From an uncultured Tolumonas sp. (GTDB taxonomy: Bacteria > Pseudomonadota > Gammaproteobacteria > Enterobacterales > Aeromonadaceae): DNA of 64,000 bases. The stretch spans positions 3,004,001-3,068,000 of the forward strand of contig NZ_OY782757.1 in NCBI RefSeq assembly GCF_963678185.1, written 5' to 3'. Below are positions 1 through 8,803 of the stretch, in pieces. A program made the translations under genes and the position numbers. How positions within the stretch are numbered: position 1 is the first letter of the stretch; every line of letters begins with the position of its first letter. The notes under the pieces are model-generated. The model did no database searches, was not told the origin of the DNA, and saw nothing but the letters and a program-made list of their open reading frames with translations.

Positions 1-448
1 GTGGCAGCAGATATTGTTTGGCGTAATGCTTGGCCACGATACCAGCCAGCAGATCGCGCTGGGTCGGGATCACTTTGCTGTCTTTGTTCGCGTTTTCGTT
101 CAGCAGCTCGGCATTGGTCTGCTGGATCAAGCCTTGGATCTCTTTATTCAGGCGACCTTGTTTTTCACGCGCTAAATCGCGATCGTGGCGATATTCAATA
201 TAAGCACGCGCCAGCTTCTTATGTGGACCTTCCATCAACAGGTTTTCGACCAGTGTTTGTACTTCACTGATGTCAACTTCATCACGTCCAGCTATCAATG
301 ATGCGATCTGACCAGCTACTGAGGCGCAATACGCGTCGTCTCTCACATGCACGGCTTCAGCTGCTTTGGCGACAGCTTGCCATATGCGTGAGCCATCAAA
401 CGATACGCGGCAGCCGTCGCGTTTGATTACCAGCGGTTTTGCTTGCAT
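1..448 (-). CDS. nrdD: Anaerobic ribonucleoside-triphosphate reductase, N-terminal part (runs off the window)
   Basis: This is the first 149 codons of the class III reductase that converts NTPs to dNTPs with a glycyl radical when oxygen is absent. The visible part opens MQAKPLVIKRDGCRVSFDG and has the ATP-cone layout (V-KRDG, then F..I..A) of the N-terminal allosteric domain, followed by the RAYIEYRHDRD segment seen in NrdD proteins. The start is the ATG at 446-448. The glycyl-radical and zinc regions lie outside the window. Two NrdR boxes about 55-85 bases upstream support the identity. The nrdG activase, usually next to it, is not visible. Confidence 0.93.
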   Translation of the reverse strand, partial: MQAKPLVIKRDGCRVSFDGSRIWQAVAKAAEAVHVRDDAYCASVAGQIASLIAGRDEVDISEVQTLVENLLMEGPHKKLARAYIEYRHDRDLAREKQGRLNKEIQGLIQQTNAELLNENANKDSKVIPTQRDLLAGIVAKHYAKQYLLP

Positions 449-501
449 TTTTTATAGCCCTCATGCTAGTCCGACAATTGTGTGTCGTTATGATAGTAAT
501 A

Positions 502-542
502 CTATATATAGATCATCTGGCGGAGGATTTAACTATATATTG
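502..542 (-). promoter_or_regulatory. Tandem NrdR boxes upstream of nrdD
   Basis: CTATATATAG at 502-511 and CTATATATTG at 533-542 both match the NrdR core CWATATATWG at every position. Their starts are 31 bp apart, which is the three-helical-turn spacing typical of NrdR operator pairs. They lie directly upstream of nrdD, a standard NrdR target. Repression of nrdD by NrdR-ATP/dATP is therefore inferred. Confidence 0.85.
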
Positions 543-712
543 CGATTTTATTCTGAAAGATAGTCGCATTTTTTTTGATCTAAAACAGGGAATCTGGATA
601 TTTGAATAGCTCTGCATCAGCTAAAAAAAGTGAAATTTGTGAGGTCAAAACACTTGAAAATCCTGTAGCCCTTGGTGGATAAGGGCTGGCAAAAATCAGT
701 AGAAAAATGGGC

Positions 713-743
713 AAAAAAATGGAGCCGCATGACGCGACTCCAT
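713..743 (-). terminator. Rho-independent terminator of pckA
   Basis: Read on the minus strand, ATGGAGTCGC and GCGGCTCCAT form a 10-bp stem (one G-U pair) around a GTCAT loop, followed by a run of seven T. It lies about 40 bases past the pckA stop codon. Confidence 0.88.
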
Positions 744-782
744 ATAACGATAAATCAAGTTCACATTTTAACCGGGCAAAAA

Positions 783-2390
783 TCAGGGTAACTGCGGGCC
801 TGCAGCGATCAGTCGTTTACCTTGCTCATTGTCGGTGTACTGTGCGAAGTTTTTGATAAACCGTTGCGCCAGATCTTCCGCTTTCGTCTGCCATTGTGCC
901 GGGTCGGCGTAAGTATCACGCGGATCGAGGATCTGCGGATTCACGCCAGGTAGATCAATAGGCATCGCTAAATTAAAGATCGGCAAGGTCTTCATTGGTG
1001 CTTTATCAATCGAACCATCCAAGATGGCATCGATAATGGCGCGGGTATCATGGATCGAGATCCGCTTACCAGTGCCATTCCAGCCGGTATTCACCAGATA
1101 ACAATCAGCACCGGAGGCCTGCATCCGTTTCACCAACACTTCACTGTATTGGGTTGGGTGCAGCGTCAAGAATGCTTTGCCAAAACAGGCCGAGAAAGTT
1201 GGCGTGGGTTCGGTAATGCCTCGTTCAGTTCCGGCCAGTTTGGCGGTAAAGCCAGCCAGGAAGTGATATTGCGTCTGGTCATGCGTCAGTTTTGATACTG
1301 GCGGTAATACACCAAATGCATCGGCAGTCAGGAAGATAACCTTTTGTGCTGGGCCGGCTTTTGATATGGGTTTAACAATATTTTCAATGTGATAGATCGG
1401 GTAAGAAACACGGGTATTTTCAGTGATCGAATTATCATCAAAATCGACATTACCATCCGCATCGACGGTGACGTTTTCCAGCAAAGCGTCTCGGCGGATC
1501 GCATTGTAGATATCCGGTTCGGCTTCTTTGCTCAGTTTGATGGTTTTGGCGTAGCAACCACCCTCAAAATTGAACACACCATCATCGTCCCAGCCATGCT
1601 CATCATCACCGATCAACAACCGTTTTGGATCTGCTGACAACGTAGTTTTACCCGTGCCAGATAAACCAAAGAAGATCGCAACATCACCATCTTTACCGAC
1701 GTTGGCAGAACAATGCATAGACGCAATGCCACGTAATGGCAGCAGGTAGTTCATGACCGAGAACATCCCTTTCTTCATCTCGCCGCCATACCATGTGCCA
1801 CCGATAACCTGCATCTTCTCGGTTAAATTGAAGGCAACAAAGTTTTCAGAATTTAAGCCCTGTTCTTTCCAGTTCGGGTTAACCGTTTCGGCGCCATTCA
1901 ACACGACAAAATCAGGTTCAAAATCAACCAGCTCAGCATCGGTTGGGCGAATAAACATGTTTTTGGCAAAATGTGCCTGCCAAGCCACTTCCGTAATAAT
2001 GCGCACCTTCAAGCGGCTATCCGGGTTGGCACCACAAAAACCATCAATAACAAACAGACGTTTATCGGAAAGCTCTTCTACTACCAGTTTTTTCAGCTCA
2101 GACCAAATCGCCGGTGTGATCGGTTTATTGTCGTTTTTACCACCATTGGACCACCAGACGGTGTCACGCGTGACATCATCCATGACTAAATATTTATCTT
2201 TCGGAGAGCGGCCAGTGAACACACCGGTATTGACGTTGACGGCACCAAGTTTGGTCACTACGCCGCGTTCATAGCCAACCAGTTCAGGGTTTAGTTCCTC
2301 TGCGTACAACTGATCGTATGAGGGGTTGCGAATAATCTCTTTAACGTTGTGTATACCATAGCATGCAAGGTCTAAACGGGCAGTCGTCAT
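783..2390 (-). CDS. pckA: Phosphoenolpyruvate carboxykinase (ATP)
   Basis: This enzyme decarboxylates and phosphorylates oxaloacetate to phosphoenolpyruvate with ATP, the first committed step of gluconeogenesis. In some fermenters it runs in reverse to fix CO2. The 535-residue length matches the ATP-dependent family (E. coli 540). Visible motifs are RSPKDKY (about 61-67), [12 protein letters not shown] (about 197-208, PEPCK signature), the P-loop GLSGTGKTT (about 242-250) and the metal-binding GDDEHGW (about 261-267). The ATG has AGGAG eight bases upstream. It is a single-gene unit with its own terminator. Confidence 0.97.
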   Translation of the reverse strand: MTTARLDLACYGIHNVKEIIRNPSYDQLYAEELNPELVGYERGVVTKLGAVNVNTGVFTGRSPKDKYLVMDDVTRDTVWWSNGGKNDNKPITPAIWSELKKLVVEELSDKRLFVIDGFCGANPDSRLKVRIITEVAWQAHFAKNMFIRPTDAELVDFEPDFVVLNGAETVNPNWKEQGLNSENFVAFNLTEKMQVIGGTWYGGEMKKGMFSVMNYLLPLRGIASMHCSANVGKDGDVAIFFGLSGTGKTTLSADPKRLLIGDDEHGWDDDGVFNFEGGCYAKTIKLSKEAEPDIYNAIRRDALLENVTVDADGNVDFDDNSITENTRVSYPIYHIENIVKPISKAGPAQKVIFLTADAFGVLPPVSKLTHDQTQYHFLAGFTAKLAGTERGITEPTPTFSACFGKAFLTLHPTQYSEVLVKRMQASGADCYLVNTGWNGTGKRISIHDTRAIIDAILDGSIDKAPMKTLPIFNLAMPIDLPGVNPQILDPRDTYADPAQWQTKAEDLAQRFIKNFAQYTDNEQGKRLIAAGPQLP

Positions 2391-2607
2391 AAGTGTGCTC
2401 CTGAGTGTGACCAGTAGGGGGTAGTTAGTACAACTGGATTCAAGTTTAGGAGCTTCTACCGTTATTTATGCTGGTAACTTCAAATAATGCAGATGAGCTT
2501 ACACTTTTTATGGATTAAATTTGTTTTGCGATCGCTTCAGCAGATCGTAGTCATTTGAGGTGTAAAAATGTTGAGTTAATAAAGATACAAAGAATTAGGC
2601 GCAATAT

Positions 2608-2639
2608 AAAAAGAGGGCAGCGGCATCAATCCGCTACCC
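2608..2639 (-). terminator. Terminator downstream of hslO
   Basis: On the minus strand GGGTAGCGG and CCGCTGCCC pair as a 9-bp stem with a short loop, followed by TCTTTTTATA. It sits just past the hslO stop codon and would end the hslR-hslO transcript. Confidence 0.82.
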
Positions 2640-2649
2640 GATGCCATGA

Positions 2650-3558
2650 TTAATGCAATACGTTTTTTGGCTCTTCCGGTGGCGTCAGTTGATCGTTAAA
2701 GATCTTCGCCAGATCTTCTGCGGAAAAATGATATTCAGTACCGCAATAATCACAATCCATTTTGATTTCGTTCTGTTCTTCTAATAACGAGTCCACTTCG
2801 GCTTTGCCAATTTGCAATATGGCAGCTTCACAACGCGCGCGTGAACAGTTACAGACAAAACTAACTGTTTGCGGATCAAACAGGCGCACTTCTTCCTGAT
2901 GATACAAACGATACAGCACTTCCTGCGCCGACAGGTTGAGCAATTCTTCGCTCTTGATGGTGTCGGTCAATGTGGTGACATGTTCAAAATCGAGCGCATG
3001 TTGTTCGGTGTTAATGTCTGGCATGACCTGCAGTAACATCCCGGCGGCTTTTGGTAATTCATCATGCGGTTCTGTTTTGATCCAGATCCGAGTCGCCAAT
3101 TGTTCAGATTGCGCGAAATATGTCTCCAGACAAGCAGCTAATGTATCGCCATCCAGTGCCACCACGCCCTGATAACGTTCACCTTCTTCCGGGATCACGG
3201 TGATCATCATATGACCTTCACCGATCAGCTCATGCAGACCCGCATTTTCAGCAATCACGCCGTCGTAACGGGCGACACCACGCATTTGTTGTAAATGGTT
3301 ACCATTGATCACCGCAAACCGGACCGGGCCATTGCCCTGCAGTTGTACGGTAATCGCGCCTTCAAATTTCAGCGTAGCGGTCAGCAGGCTAGTTGCCACC
3401 AACAGTTCACTTAATAATCGTTGAATAGCTTGCGGGTAATGGTGGCCGCATAACATGTCGTGGGTGGTTGTGCTCAATTGCACCAACTCACCACGGACTT
3501 CATAATGTTCAAATAAAAAACGATGTAACTGATCCGGTGTTTGACTCATTTCAGGCAT
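2650..3558 (-). CDS. hslO: Redox-regulated holdase chaperone Hsp33
   Basis: Hsp33 is a cytoplasmic chaperone switched on by oxidation plus unfolding stress. The C-terminal zinc switch is intact: CxC at about residues 236/238 and CxxC at 269/272, separated by 30 residues as the family requires. The 302-residue length is close to E. coli Hsp33. The start at 3558 gives [14 protein letters not shown]; the internal ATG at 3549 is an equally possible start. It follows hslR by 33 bases in the same direction, the conserved hslR-hslO order, so the two are probably co-transcribed. Confidence 0.96.
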   Translation of the reverse strand: MPEMSQTPDQLHRFLFEHYEVRGELVQLSTTTHDMLCGHHYPQAIQRLLSELLVATSLLTATLKFEGAITVQLQGNGPVRFAVINGNHLQQMRGVARYDGVIAENAGLHELIGEGHMMITVIPEEGERYQGVVALDGDTLAACLETYFAQSEQLATRIWIKTEPHDELPKAAGMLLQVMPDINTEQHALDFEHVTTLTDTIKSEELLNLSAQEVLYRLYHQEEVRLFDPQTVSFVCNCSRARCEAAILQIGKAEVDSLLEEQNEIKMDCDYCGTEYHFSAEDLAKIFNDQLTPPEEPKNVLH

Positions 3559-3591
3559 TCTCTGTGTGTAATTCGGAACAACGCACCAGCG

Positions 3592-3990
3592 TTATTCACC
3601 TTGTTTGAAGCGCATAAGATCGCGCCGTTGTTTTTTATCCGGTTTACTGTCCGGATGCGGCGAATACAAGGTATTCAACCGGCGGGCTTCCGCATTGCGT
3701 TCACGTTTGACAATACTTTCTGCTGTTTCGCGATACAGTAATTGTGCTTGTACCGCCGAAAGGCGTTGGATGCTTAACGCCAGCACCACAACCTCTTTTT
3801 CATCAAATCCCTGACGCAGGCGAATAGTGGCACCCACTTCAACCTGTTTGCCCGGTTTAGTCCGCTGACCGTTATAGTGCACTTTGCCGCCCTCGATCAT
3901 GCTGCGGGCTAAGGCCCGGGTTTTACAAAAACGGGCCGCCCATAACCACTTATCAAGGCGGATTTCTTGGTCATCTGCAGGTGCTGACAT
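3592..3990 (-). CDS. hslR: Heat-shock protein Hsp15, ribosome-associated S4-domain RNA-binding protein
   Basis: Hsp15 binds stalled 50S subunits carrying nascent chains and helps recycle them. The 132-residue protein begins with an S4 RNA-binding domain (RLDKWLWAARFCKTRALA, about residues 11-28, then GKVHYNGQRTKPGKQV) and ends in the Lys/Arg-rich tail typical of the family. The ATG at 3990 follows a GGAAAA ribosome-binding site. It lies immediately upstream of hslO and is divergent from sspA. Confidence 0.94.
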   Translation of the reverse strand: MSAPADDQEIRLDKWLWAARFCKTRALARSMIEGGKVHYNGQRTKPGKQVEVGATIRLRQGFDEKEVVVLALSIQRLSAVQAQLLYRETAESIVKRERNAEARRLNTLYSPHPDSKPDKKQRRDLMRFKQGE

Positions 3991-4145
3991 GGCAATTTTC
4001 CGTTTTTATTTGTTATTAGTTTATCAGAAGCAAATATCAAGGCGAACAACTCACATAGTTCTATCCTCAAACTGCTGAAAATTTGATATACTAGTTAGCC
4101 TGCTTGTGTTACCCGCTCAGAGTAATACACCCCGGATCTGATGAA

Positions 4146-4170
4146 GATGGCATGCCGCCATCGTATTTTT
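4146..4170 (+). terminator. Terminator-like hairpin in the sspA leader
   Basis: GATGGC and GCCATC form a perfect 6-bp stem with an ATGCC loop, followed by GTATTTTTC. It lies between an extended -10-like element (TGATATACT, 4084-4092) and the sspA ribosome-binding site. It could attenuate sspAB, or it could be only a weak hairpin. Confidence 0.45.
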
Positions 4171-4192
4171 CTTGTTCTGAATGGAGGGAACA

Positions 4193-4825
4193 ATGGCTTT
4201 CGCTGCCAACAAGCGCTCCGTCATGACCCTGTTCTCCGGCAATGACATGTTTAGTCACCAGGTACGTATCGTCCTGGCCGAGAAAGGTGTGACCTTTGAT
4301 ATCTGTATGGTAGATGTAAATGCTCTGCCAGAAGAACTGCTGGAGTTAAATCCGTATAACTCTGTTCCTACACTGGTGGATCGTGATCTGGTGCTCTACA
4401 CCTCTCGCATCATCATGGAGTATCTCGACGAGCGTTTCCCGCATCCGCCGTTGATGCCGGTTTATCCGGTGGCGCGTGGTAATTGCCGCCTGATGATGCA
4501 CCGCGTTGAGCTGGACTGGTACACGCTGGCAGACAAGATCCTGAACAATGCGCCGGATGCAGAAGCAGCACGTAAACAATTACGTGAAAGCCTGCAGGCT
4601 ATGGCCCCACTGTTCCAGGAATATCCTTATTTCATGAACGAAGAATTCAGCCAAGTAGATTGTTACATGGCACCCCTGATGTGGCGTTTGCCGATCATGG
4701 GTATTGAATTTACGGGCAAAGGTGCCAAAGAACTGAAAGCTTATATGACTCGCCTGTTTGATCGCGATTCATTCCAAGCTTCGTTGACCGATGTTGAACG
4801 TGAAATGCGTAACGGACCACTGTAA
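4193..4825 (+). CDS. sspA: Stringent starvation protein A
   Basis: SspA is a GST-fold protein that binds RNA polymerase and helps reprogramme transcription in stationary phase and acid stress. The 210-residue protein has the N-terminal thioredoxin-like half (LFSGNDMFSHQVRIVLAEKG, then NPYNSVPTLVDRDLVLY) and a C-terminal helical half. The catalytic residues of true GSTs are not evident. I place the start at 4193 (MAFAANKRSV), five bases after GGAGG; an upstream in-frame ATG at 4181 overlaps that site. sspB begins on the last base of the stop codon, so the pair is translationally coupled. The usual upstream rplM-rpsI genes are absent. Confidence 0.96.
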   Translation: MAFAANKRSVMTLFSGNDMFSHQVRIVLAEKGVTFDICMVDVNALPEELLELNPYNSVPTLVDRDLVLYTSRIIMEYLDERFPHPPLMPVYPVARGNCRLMMHRVELDWYTLADKILNNAPDAEAARKQLRESLQAMAPLFQEYPYFMNEEFSQVDCYMAPLMWRLPIMGIEFTGKGAKELKAYMTRLFDRDSFQASLTDVEREMRNGPL

Positions 4826-5265
4826 TGGAACCGAACATGACGCCCAGTCGCCCCTATCTGCTGCGGGCTTTCTACGAATGGTTGCTGGATAATGATATGA
4901 CGCCGCATCTGTTAGTGGATGCTAATGCGCAGATGGTTAAAGTGCCGCAACAATTTGCGCGCGACGGACAGATTGTTCTCAACATTGCTCCGCAAGCAGT
5001 GGTTGCTTTCACGATGGACAATGAAGCCGTGAGCTTCAATGCCCGTTTTGGTGGCGTACCGCAACAGGTTTATATTCCCATGGCCGCGGTGCTGGCGATC
5101 CATGCCCGCGAGAATGGTGTCGGTACGTTTTTCCCGCCAGAGCCTGCTTATGCTGTCTGGCTGGAAGATGAGACATCATCACCTGAAAAAGCCAAGGTCA
5201 CTGACGATGAAGCGCCCAAATCGCCTCGTCCAGATGGCCGGCCGACCTTACGGGTGATCAAATAA
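4825..5265 (+). CDS. sspB: ClpXP specificity-enhancing factor SspB
   Basis: SspB tethers SsrA-tagged peptides to ClpX and speeds their degradation by ClpXP. The N-terminal substrate-binding domain is well conserved (RPYLLRAFYEWLLDN, ARDGQIVLNIAPQAV, FNARFGGVPQQVYIP). A linker rich in acidic residues and proline leads to the C-terminal ClpX-binding tail RPTLRVIK. At 146 residues it is slightly shorter than E. coli SspB (165), mainly in the linker. It overlaps the sspA stop by one base. Confidence 0.96.
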   Translation: MEPNMTPSRPYLLRAFYEWLLDNDMTPHLLVDANAQMVKVPQQFARDGQIVLNIAPQAVVAFTMDNEAVSFNARFGGVPQQVYIPMAAVLAIHARENGVGTFFPPEPAYAVWLEDETSSPEKAKVTDDEAPKSPRPDGRPTLRVIK

Positions 5266-5270
5266 AATAA

Positions 5271-5296
5271 AAAAGGGAACTTCAAGTTCCCTTTTT
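5271..5296. terminator. Bidirectional terminator between sspB and dolP
   Basis: The near-perfect palindrome AAAAGGGAACTT / AAGTTCCCTTTT is flanked by A-rich sequence on the left and a T-run on the right. It can therefore end both the sspAB transcript (plus) and the lpoA-dolP transcript (minus). Confidence 0.9.
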
Positions 5297-5313
5297 TATT
5301 GCTACTGAAAGCG

Positions 5314-5892
5314 TTATTTCTGAACGTATTCAAACACTCGGATCACTTTTTCCACACCTGAGACATTGCGGGCAATCTCAACAGCCAATTCCCCCTCATC
5401 GTGAGTAACCAGACCCATCAGGAATACCTGACTATCTTCAGTGACGACTTTAACGTGACTGCTGTCGAAATGTTTTTCCGCAATCAACATGGTACGCACT
5501 TTCGAGGTGATCCAGCTGTCATTGGAGCGGATATCATAACCAGTCGGCTCTTCGATCTTAATTTCGTTATAGATCTTCCGTACCCCTTCCTGGCGTTCCA
5601 CCATGGCACGGACTTCATCACTGTATTTTTGATGTGGGGTTTGCCCAACCAATAACACAATGCCGTTATTACTATTAATAGAAATATGGCTGGTACGGGA
5701 AATGTCGGTGCGCTCTGACAGATCATGTCGGGCGTTCAGCTCAATTTTCTGATCATCGACCTGTGCAGTGACGGTGCGGCGGTCTTTGGCAACCACGACA
5801 CCTGTCGTTGCACCACCAGCCAACAATACGCCGACACAGCCTTGTAGCAAGAGTAAACCAGCTAGCGATAACGGGAGCAGCTTACGAAACAT
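5314..5892 (-). CDS. dolP: Outer-membrane lipoprotein with two BON domains (DolP/YraP)
   Basis: DolP is an outer-membrane lipoprotein that supports envelope integrity, binds anionic lipid at the division site and influences amidase activation. The signal peptide MFRKLLPLSLAGLLLLQGC ends in a lipobox (LQGC) with the lipidated Cys at 19. Two BON domains follow (about 45-115 and 120-190). The start has GAGGA seven bases upstream. It is the last gene of lpoA-yraN-diaA-dolP, the same order as in E. coli. Confidence 0.93.
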   Translation of the reverse strand: MFRKLLPLSLAGLLLLQGCVGVLLAGGATTGVVVAKDRRTVTAQVDDQKIELNARHDLSERTDISRTSHISINSNNGIVLLVGQTPHQKYSDEVRAMVERQEGVRKIYNEIKIEEPTGYDIRSNDSWITSKVRTMLIAEKHFDSSHVKVVTEDSQVFLMGLVTHDEGELAVEIARNVSGVEKVIRVFEYVQK

Positions 5893-5909
5893 AGCAATTC
5901 CTCAATGAA

Positions 5910-6488
5910 TTATTGGGGGAACAGGGTTTGGTCAATCAAATCACTCAGGCAGTTTAATACTAGTAAATGTACTTCCAGAATGCGTGAAAAACGAGCAGAA
6001 GGACAGCGAATTTCAACATCACTTTGCCCCAGTAAACCCGCCAGTTCTCCGCCGTATCCGGTATTTAAAATCACCATCGTCATGTCGCGGGATAATGCTG
6101 CTTCCGCGGCATGGATCAATTCCCGATTATCTTCTTCGGTGGTGATCAGCACTAAAATATCACCTTGCTGTCCGAGTGCCCGGATCTGGTGGGCATAGAC
6201 ATCTTCAAATTTACCGTAATGGCTGAGCGAACTCATCAGATTACCATCACAAGTTAATGCAATCGCAGGTAAAGACGGGCGTGCCGTTTCAAAACGACTC
6301 ATTAAATGTGACACAAACAGTTGTGCCAAGGCCGCTGAAGCTCCGTTACCACAGGCAAGGATCTTGTTACCGTTTAACAGACAAATGGCCAGCATTTGCG
6401 CTGCGGTCTGAATGTTTTCGGATAACACTTCAGCCGCGGCAATTTTTGTCTGAATACTTTCGGTAAAATTCTCTCTGATCCGATCCAA
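5910..6488 (-). CDS. diaA: DnaA initiator-associating protein DiaA (SIS domain)
   Basis: DiaA is a tetrameric SIS-domain protein that bridges DnaA molecules at oriC and promotes timely initiation. The 192 residues match DiaA along their length: FTESIQTKIAAAE, LLNGNKILACGNG (phosphosugar-fold loop), FETARPSLPAIAL, YGGELAGLLG and the C-terminal DLIDQTLFPQ. The start codon is TTG at 6488, seven bases after a strong AGGAG, ten bases past the yraN stop. GmhA-type isomerases are related, but the RPSLPAIAL and DLID.TLFP segments favour DiaA. Confidence 0.93.
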   Translation of the reverse strand: MDRIRENFTESIQTKIAAAEVLSENIQTAAQMLAICLLNGNKILACGNGASAALAQLFVSHLMSRFETARPSLPAIALTCDGNLMSSLSHYGKFEDVYAHQIRALGQQGDILVLITTEEDNRELIHAAEAALSRDMTMVILNTGYGGELAGLLGQSDVEIRCPSARFSRILEVHLLVLNCLSDLIDQTLFPQ

Positions 6489-6498
6489 CCCGGTTCTC

Positions 6499-6873
6499 CT
6501 AAAATGCGTTTTTTAGCCAGCTTTGTTGCCCGCCATCGTACGATACTATGTCAAAACGGCAAGCCTGATGTGCTTCGTTGATCTGCTGATTTAATAAAAA
6601 ATATCGGGCAGTGTGGCGAATTTTCTGTTGTTTCGAGGGCGTTACCGATGCTAACGCGCCACCATAATCACGAGAGGCCCGATAGCGGACCTCTACAAAC
6701 ACCAGAGTTTGGTGTTCTCGCATAATTAAATCAATTTCGCCCTGACGGCAGCGATAGTTGGCACTAACGAACAACAGCCCCTGCTGTTCAAGAAAGCGAC
6801 GGGCCTGCTGTTCGTAGTATTGTCCCTTATTTTGCCGGCTGAGGGACGGCGGGTTGAGCGTTGGTTGGCTCAT
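6499..6873 (-). CDS. yraN: UPF0102 family protein YraN (endonuclease-like fold)
   Basis: This 124-residue protein belongs to the YraN/UPF0102 family, which has a restriction-endonuclease-like fold and no settled biochemical role. The conserved core is visible: GQYYEQQARRFLEQQGL, then YRCRQGEIDLIM and LVFVEVRYR, carrying the E..D...E-V-K/R pattern of PD-(D/E)XK nucleases. The only good start, ATG at 6873, lies inside lpoA, giving a 47-base overlap, so translation is probably coupled. Confidence 0.9.
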   Translation of the reverse strand: MSQPTLNPPSLSRQNKGQYYEQQARRFLEQQGLLFVSANYRCRQGEIDLIMREHQTLVFVEVRYRASRDYGGALASVTPSKQQKIRHTARYFLLNQQINEAHQACRFDIVSYDGGQQSWLKNAF

Positions 6874-8722
6874 TACTTAATTGACCATTATTGTAGTGAG
6901 TCCAGATCAGATCATGAAGAATAACCCCATCTGTTGTCACATGCAGAACCCCCGTCAGACCATTGATGGTCATATCTGGATTCTGACGTAATTGGCTTAA
7001 TTGATTTACCAATGCACCAGCGTCATGCCCCATGGCATACAACCGTAATTGATCGCCACTGGCTTGCGGTAATGCGGCTGTTGCCTTAGCAAACTCATCA
7101 GGAACTCGATTTAACATCAATGGCATATCGCCCAATTGCATGCCGTTGAGTGCCAGTGCTACATCTGGTTTTAACCCACTGCTATTACTTTTAGAACCTA
7201 AATAATAAGTAGGTCGAACCGTTGAATCACCTAACATCAGATCGACACTGGATTTGATATTAGATGCTTCAAATGCTGATGCCAGCATATAAATCGCATC
7301 AACCCGATTGGGGTCGCTCGCTGGGTCAGCTGCCAGCGACTGCACTTGGCCAGCCTGTAACGAACCACCTTTACCACCCAGTTTTTGGTGTAACAGGGAT
7401 AAGAGCTCATCACGGCTACGGAACTTAGCAATCGAGGCATCGCCGAGATCTAAGGATTTCCAGTAATTGTTAAAACCAGCCGCAGTCCGTTCACCCAAGG
7501 CATTGGATGGTAACAGTAGCAATGGATGCTGCATGCCATCTTCGTGGATCTTTTGTGCGATCTGTGCGGCTTCTGCTTCCGGTGATAACGAGAAATAATA
7601 GAGATTGTCTGCCGCCGGTTGTCCATCCAGTTGATTTAATGCTAATACCGGTACGGAGGCATGGCTGGCGACTAACTGTTCTACTTTATTCTTCTGCAAG
7701 GGGCCAATGATCAGTTGTGCACCTTCTTTTTCGGCACGCGCCAATAATTCCGGCATCGACTGACTATTTTCATCGTAGTAACTCAGCGTCAGTTTATTTC
7801 CCGTTGCCAGATTAGCTTGTTCCAAACCTGTTTTCAGCGCGCTAGCTGGGCCAGCCAACTTACCTGATAGTGGCAATAAAACCGCGACTTTCTGGATCTG
7901 TGTGGTGGCGGTTACACCCTGATTATTTTCGGCAATAGTTGGTTTAGTTGGTGCGTCAGCTGCGGGTGTAAACAAACCGATGGCCGGATGTTCAGGGTGG
8001 CGTTTTTGCCAGTCAGCATATTGTTTGGCTTGATCTTGCTGAGCTTTTTCTTGCGAACTTTGGCTAATTTGCGCTAACTCAAACCAGCCCGCTGCTTTTT
8101 CCCGTTTCATACGGTTGGCGGCATTGGTATAGGTTTTTAATGTTGTGGCATCGCTAGCTTGTAATAATGACCAGATCTGTTGGTGATTTTTACTGGCCGA
8201 TTCACCGTTTAAATATGGATCCAACGAGATCAGGCTATTCGCTGCCGCTGTTTTCTGGCCGGTTTTTAGTAACAGGTCAGATTGCAGGCGATAATAAAAT
8301 TGCACGGTATTACTGTCTAAAGGCCGCAAGTCGATACCGGCAATGCGGTTTAACGCTTTGCTGGATTGTCCTTGTTTACCAAGTTGTAATGCATTTAACA
8401 GGCGCAAAGCCACCTTCTGACGAGGAGTGGTGGCTTCTCTGGCTAATTGCTGTTGAATGGCATTGGCCTGCGAGGTGTCACCATCGGCGATCAAACGACG
8501 AGTCGCCAACACTTGCAGGGCAAAATGGTTTTCCGGTGCGGTATCCTTGATGTGAGCCAGATACCAGTGGCTGTCGTGTGTCAGTGGCCCAAAGGCATTG
8601 AGTGTGGCGCTATCGTCATTACTGTCGTTGCGATTTCCAGCCGCGCAACCTGACAATAACAGGACAATGGCAAACAGCCACCAGAAATATGGTACAGTGC
8701 GCAACTTGCTAACCCGGCTCAA
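6827..8722 (-). CDS. lpoA: Penicillin-binding protein activator LpoA
   Basis: LpoA is an outer-membrane lipoprotein that reaches across the periplasm to stimulate the peptidoglycan synthase PBP1a. The N-terminus carries a signal peptide with lipobox LLSGC. About 230 residues of TPR-like helices follow, then a periplasmic-binding-protein fold (from VAVLLPLSGKLAGPASALKTG, about residue 280). The length of 631 is close to the family norm. The start is TTG at 8722 with GGAG seven bases upstream. It heads the four-gene operon and is divergent from rsmI, as in E. coli. Confidence 0.94.
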   Translation of the reverse strand: MSRVSKLRTVPYFWWLFAIVLLLSGCAAGNRNDSNDDSATLNAFGPLTHDSHWYLAHIKDTAPENHFALQVLATRRLIADGDTSQANAIQQQLAREATTPRQKVALRLLNALQLGKQGQSSKALNRIAGIDLRPLDSNTVQFYYRLQSDLLLKTGQKTAAANSLISLDPYLNGESASKNHQQIWSLLQASDATTLKTYTNAANRMKREKAAGWFELAQISQSSQEKAQQDQAKQYADWQKRHPEHPAIGLFTPAADAPTKPTIAENNQGVTATTQIQKVAVLLPLSGKLAGPASALKTGLEQANLATGNKLTLSYYDENSQSMPELLARAEKEGAQLIIGPLQKNKVEQLVASHASVPVLALNQLDGQPAADNLYYFSLSPEAEAAQIAQKIHEDGMQHPLLLLPSNALGERTAAGFNNYWKSLDLGDASIAKFRSRDELLSLLHQKLGGKGGSLQAGQVQSLAADPASDPNRVDAIYMLASAFEASNIKSSVDLMLGDSTVRPTYYLGSKSNSSGLKPDVALALNGMQLGDMPLMLNRVPDEFAKATAALPQASGDQLRLYAMGHDAGALVNQLSQLRQNPDMTINGLTGVLHVTTDGVILHDLIWTHYNNGQLSNEPTNAQPAVPQPAK

Positions 8723-8803
8723 GATTTATCTCCAACCTATCTATGTCTGGTCCCTAGTGTAATCTTCACACCAGAATGAAACAAATTTTCGACAGGAGTT
8801 TTC

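Larger units (their letters stand above)
449..782. other. nrdD-pckA intergenic region
   Basis: This 334-base gap holds the nrdD promoter region with two NrdR boxes (502-542), a possible FNR half-site (TTGAT at 575-579), an unexplained perfect inverted repeat (arms 667-673 and 681-687), and the pckA terminator (713-743). I see no convincing coding sequence in it. Confidence 0.7.

Noticed and set aside
575..588. FNR box upstream of nrdD (TTGAT-N4-AACAG)
   Set aside because: One half is perfect but the other matches only three of five bases, so I do not claim it as a site.
1753..2274. Long open frame antisense to pckA
   Set aside because: It lies wholly inside pckA, has no plausible SD or family similarity, and is explained by the codon bias of the real gene.
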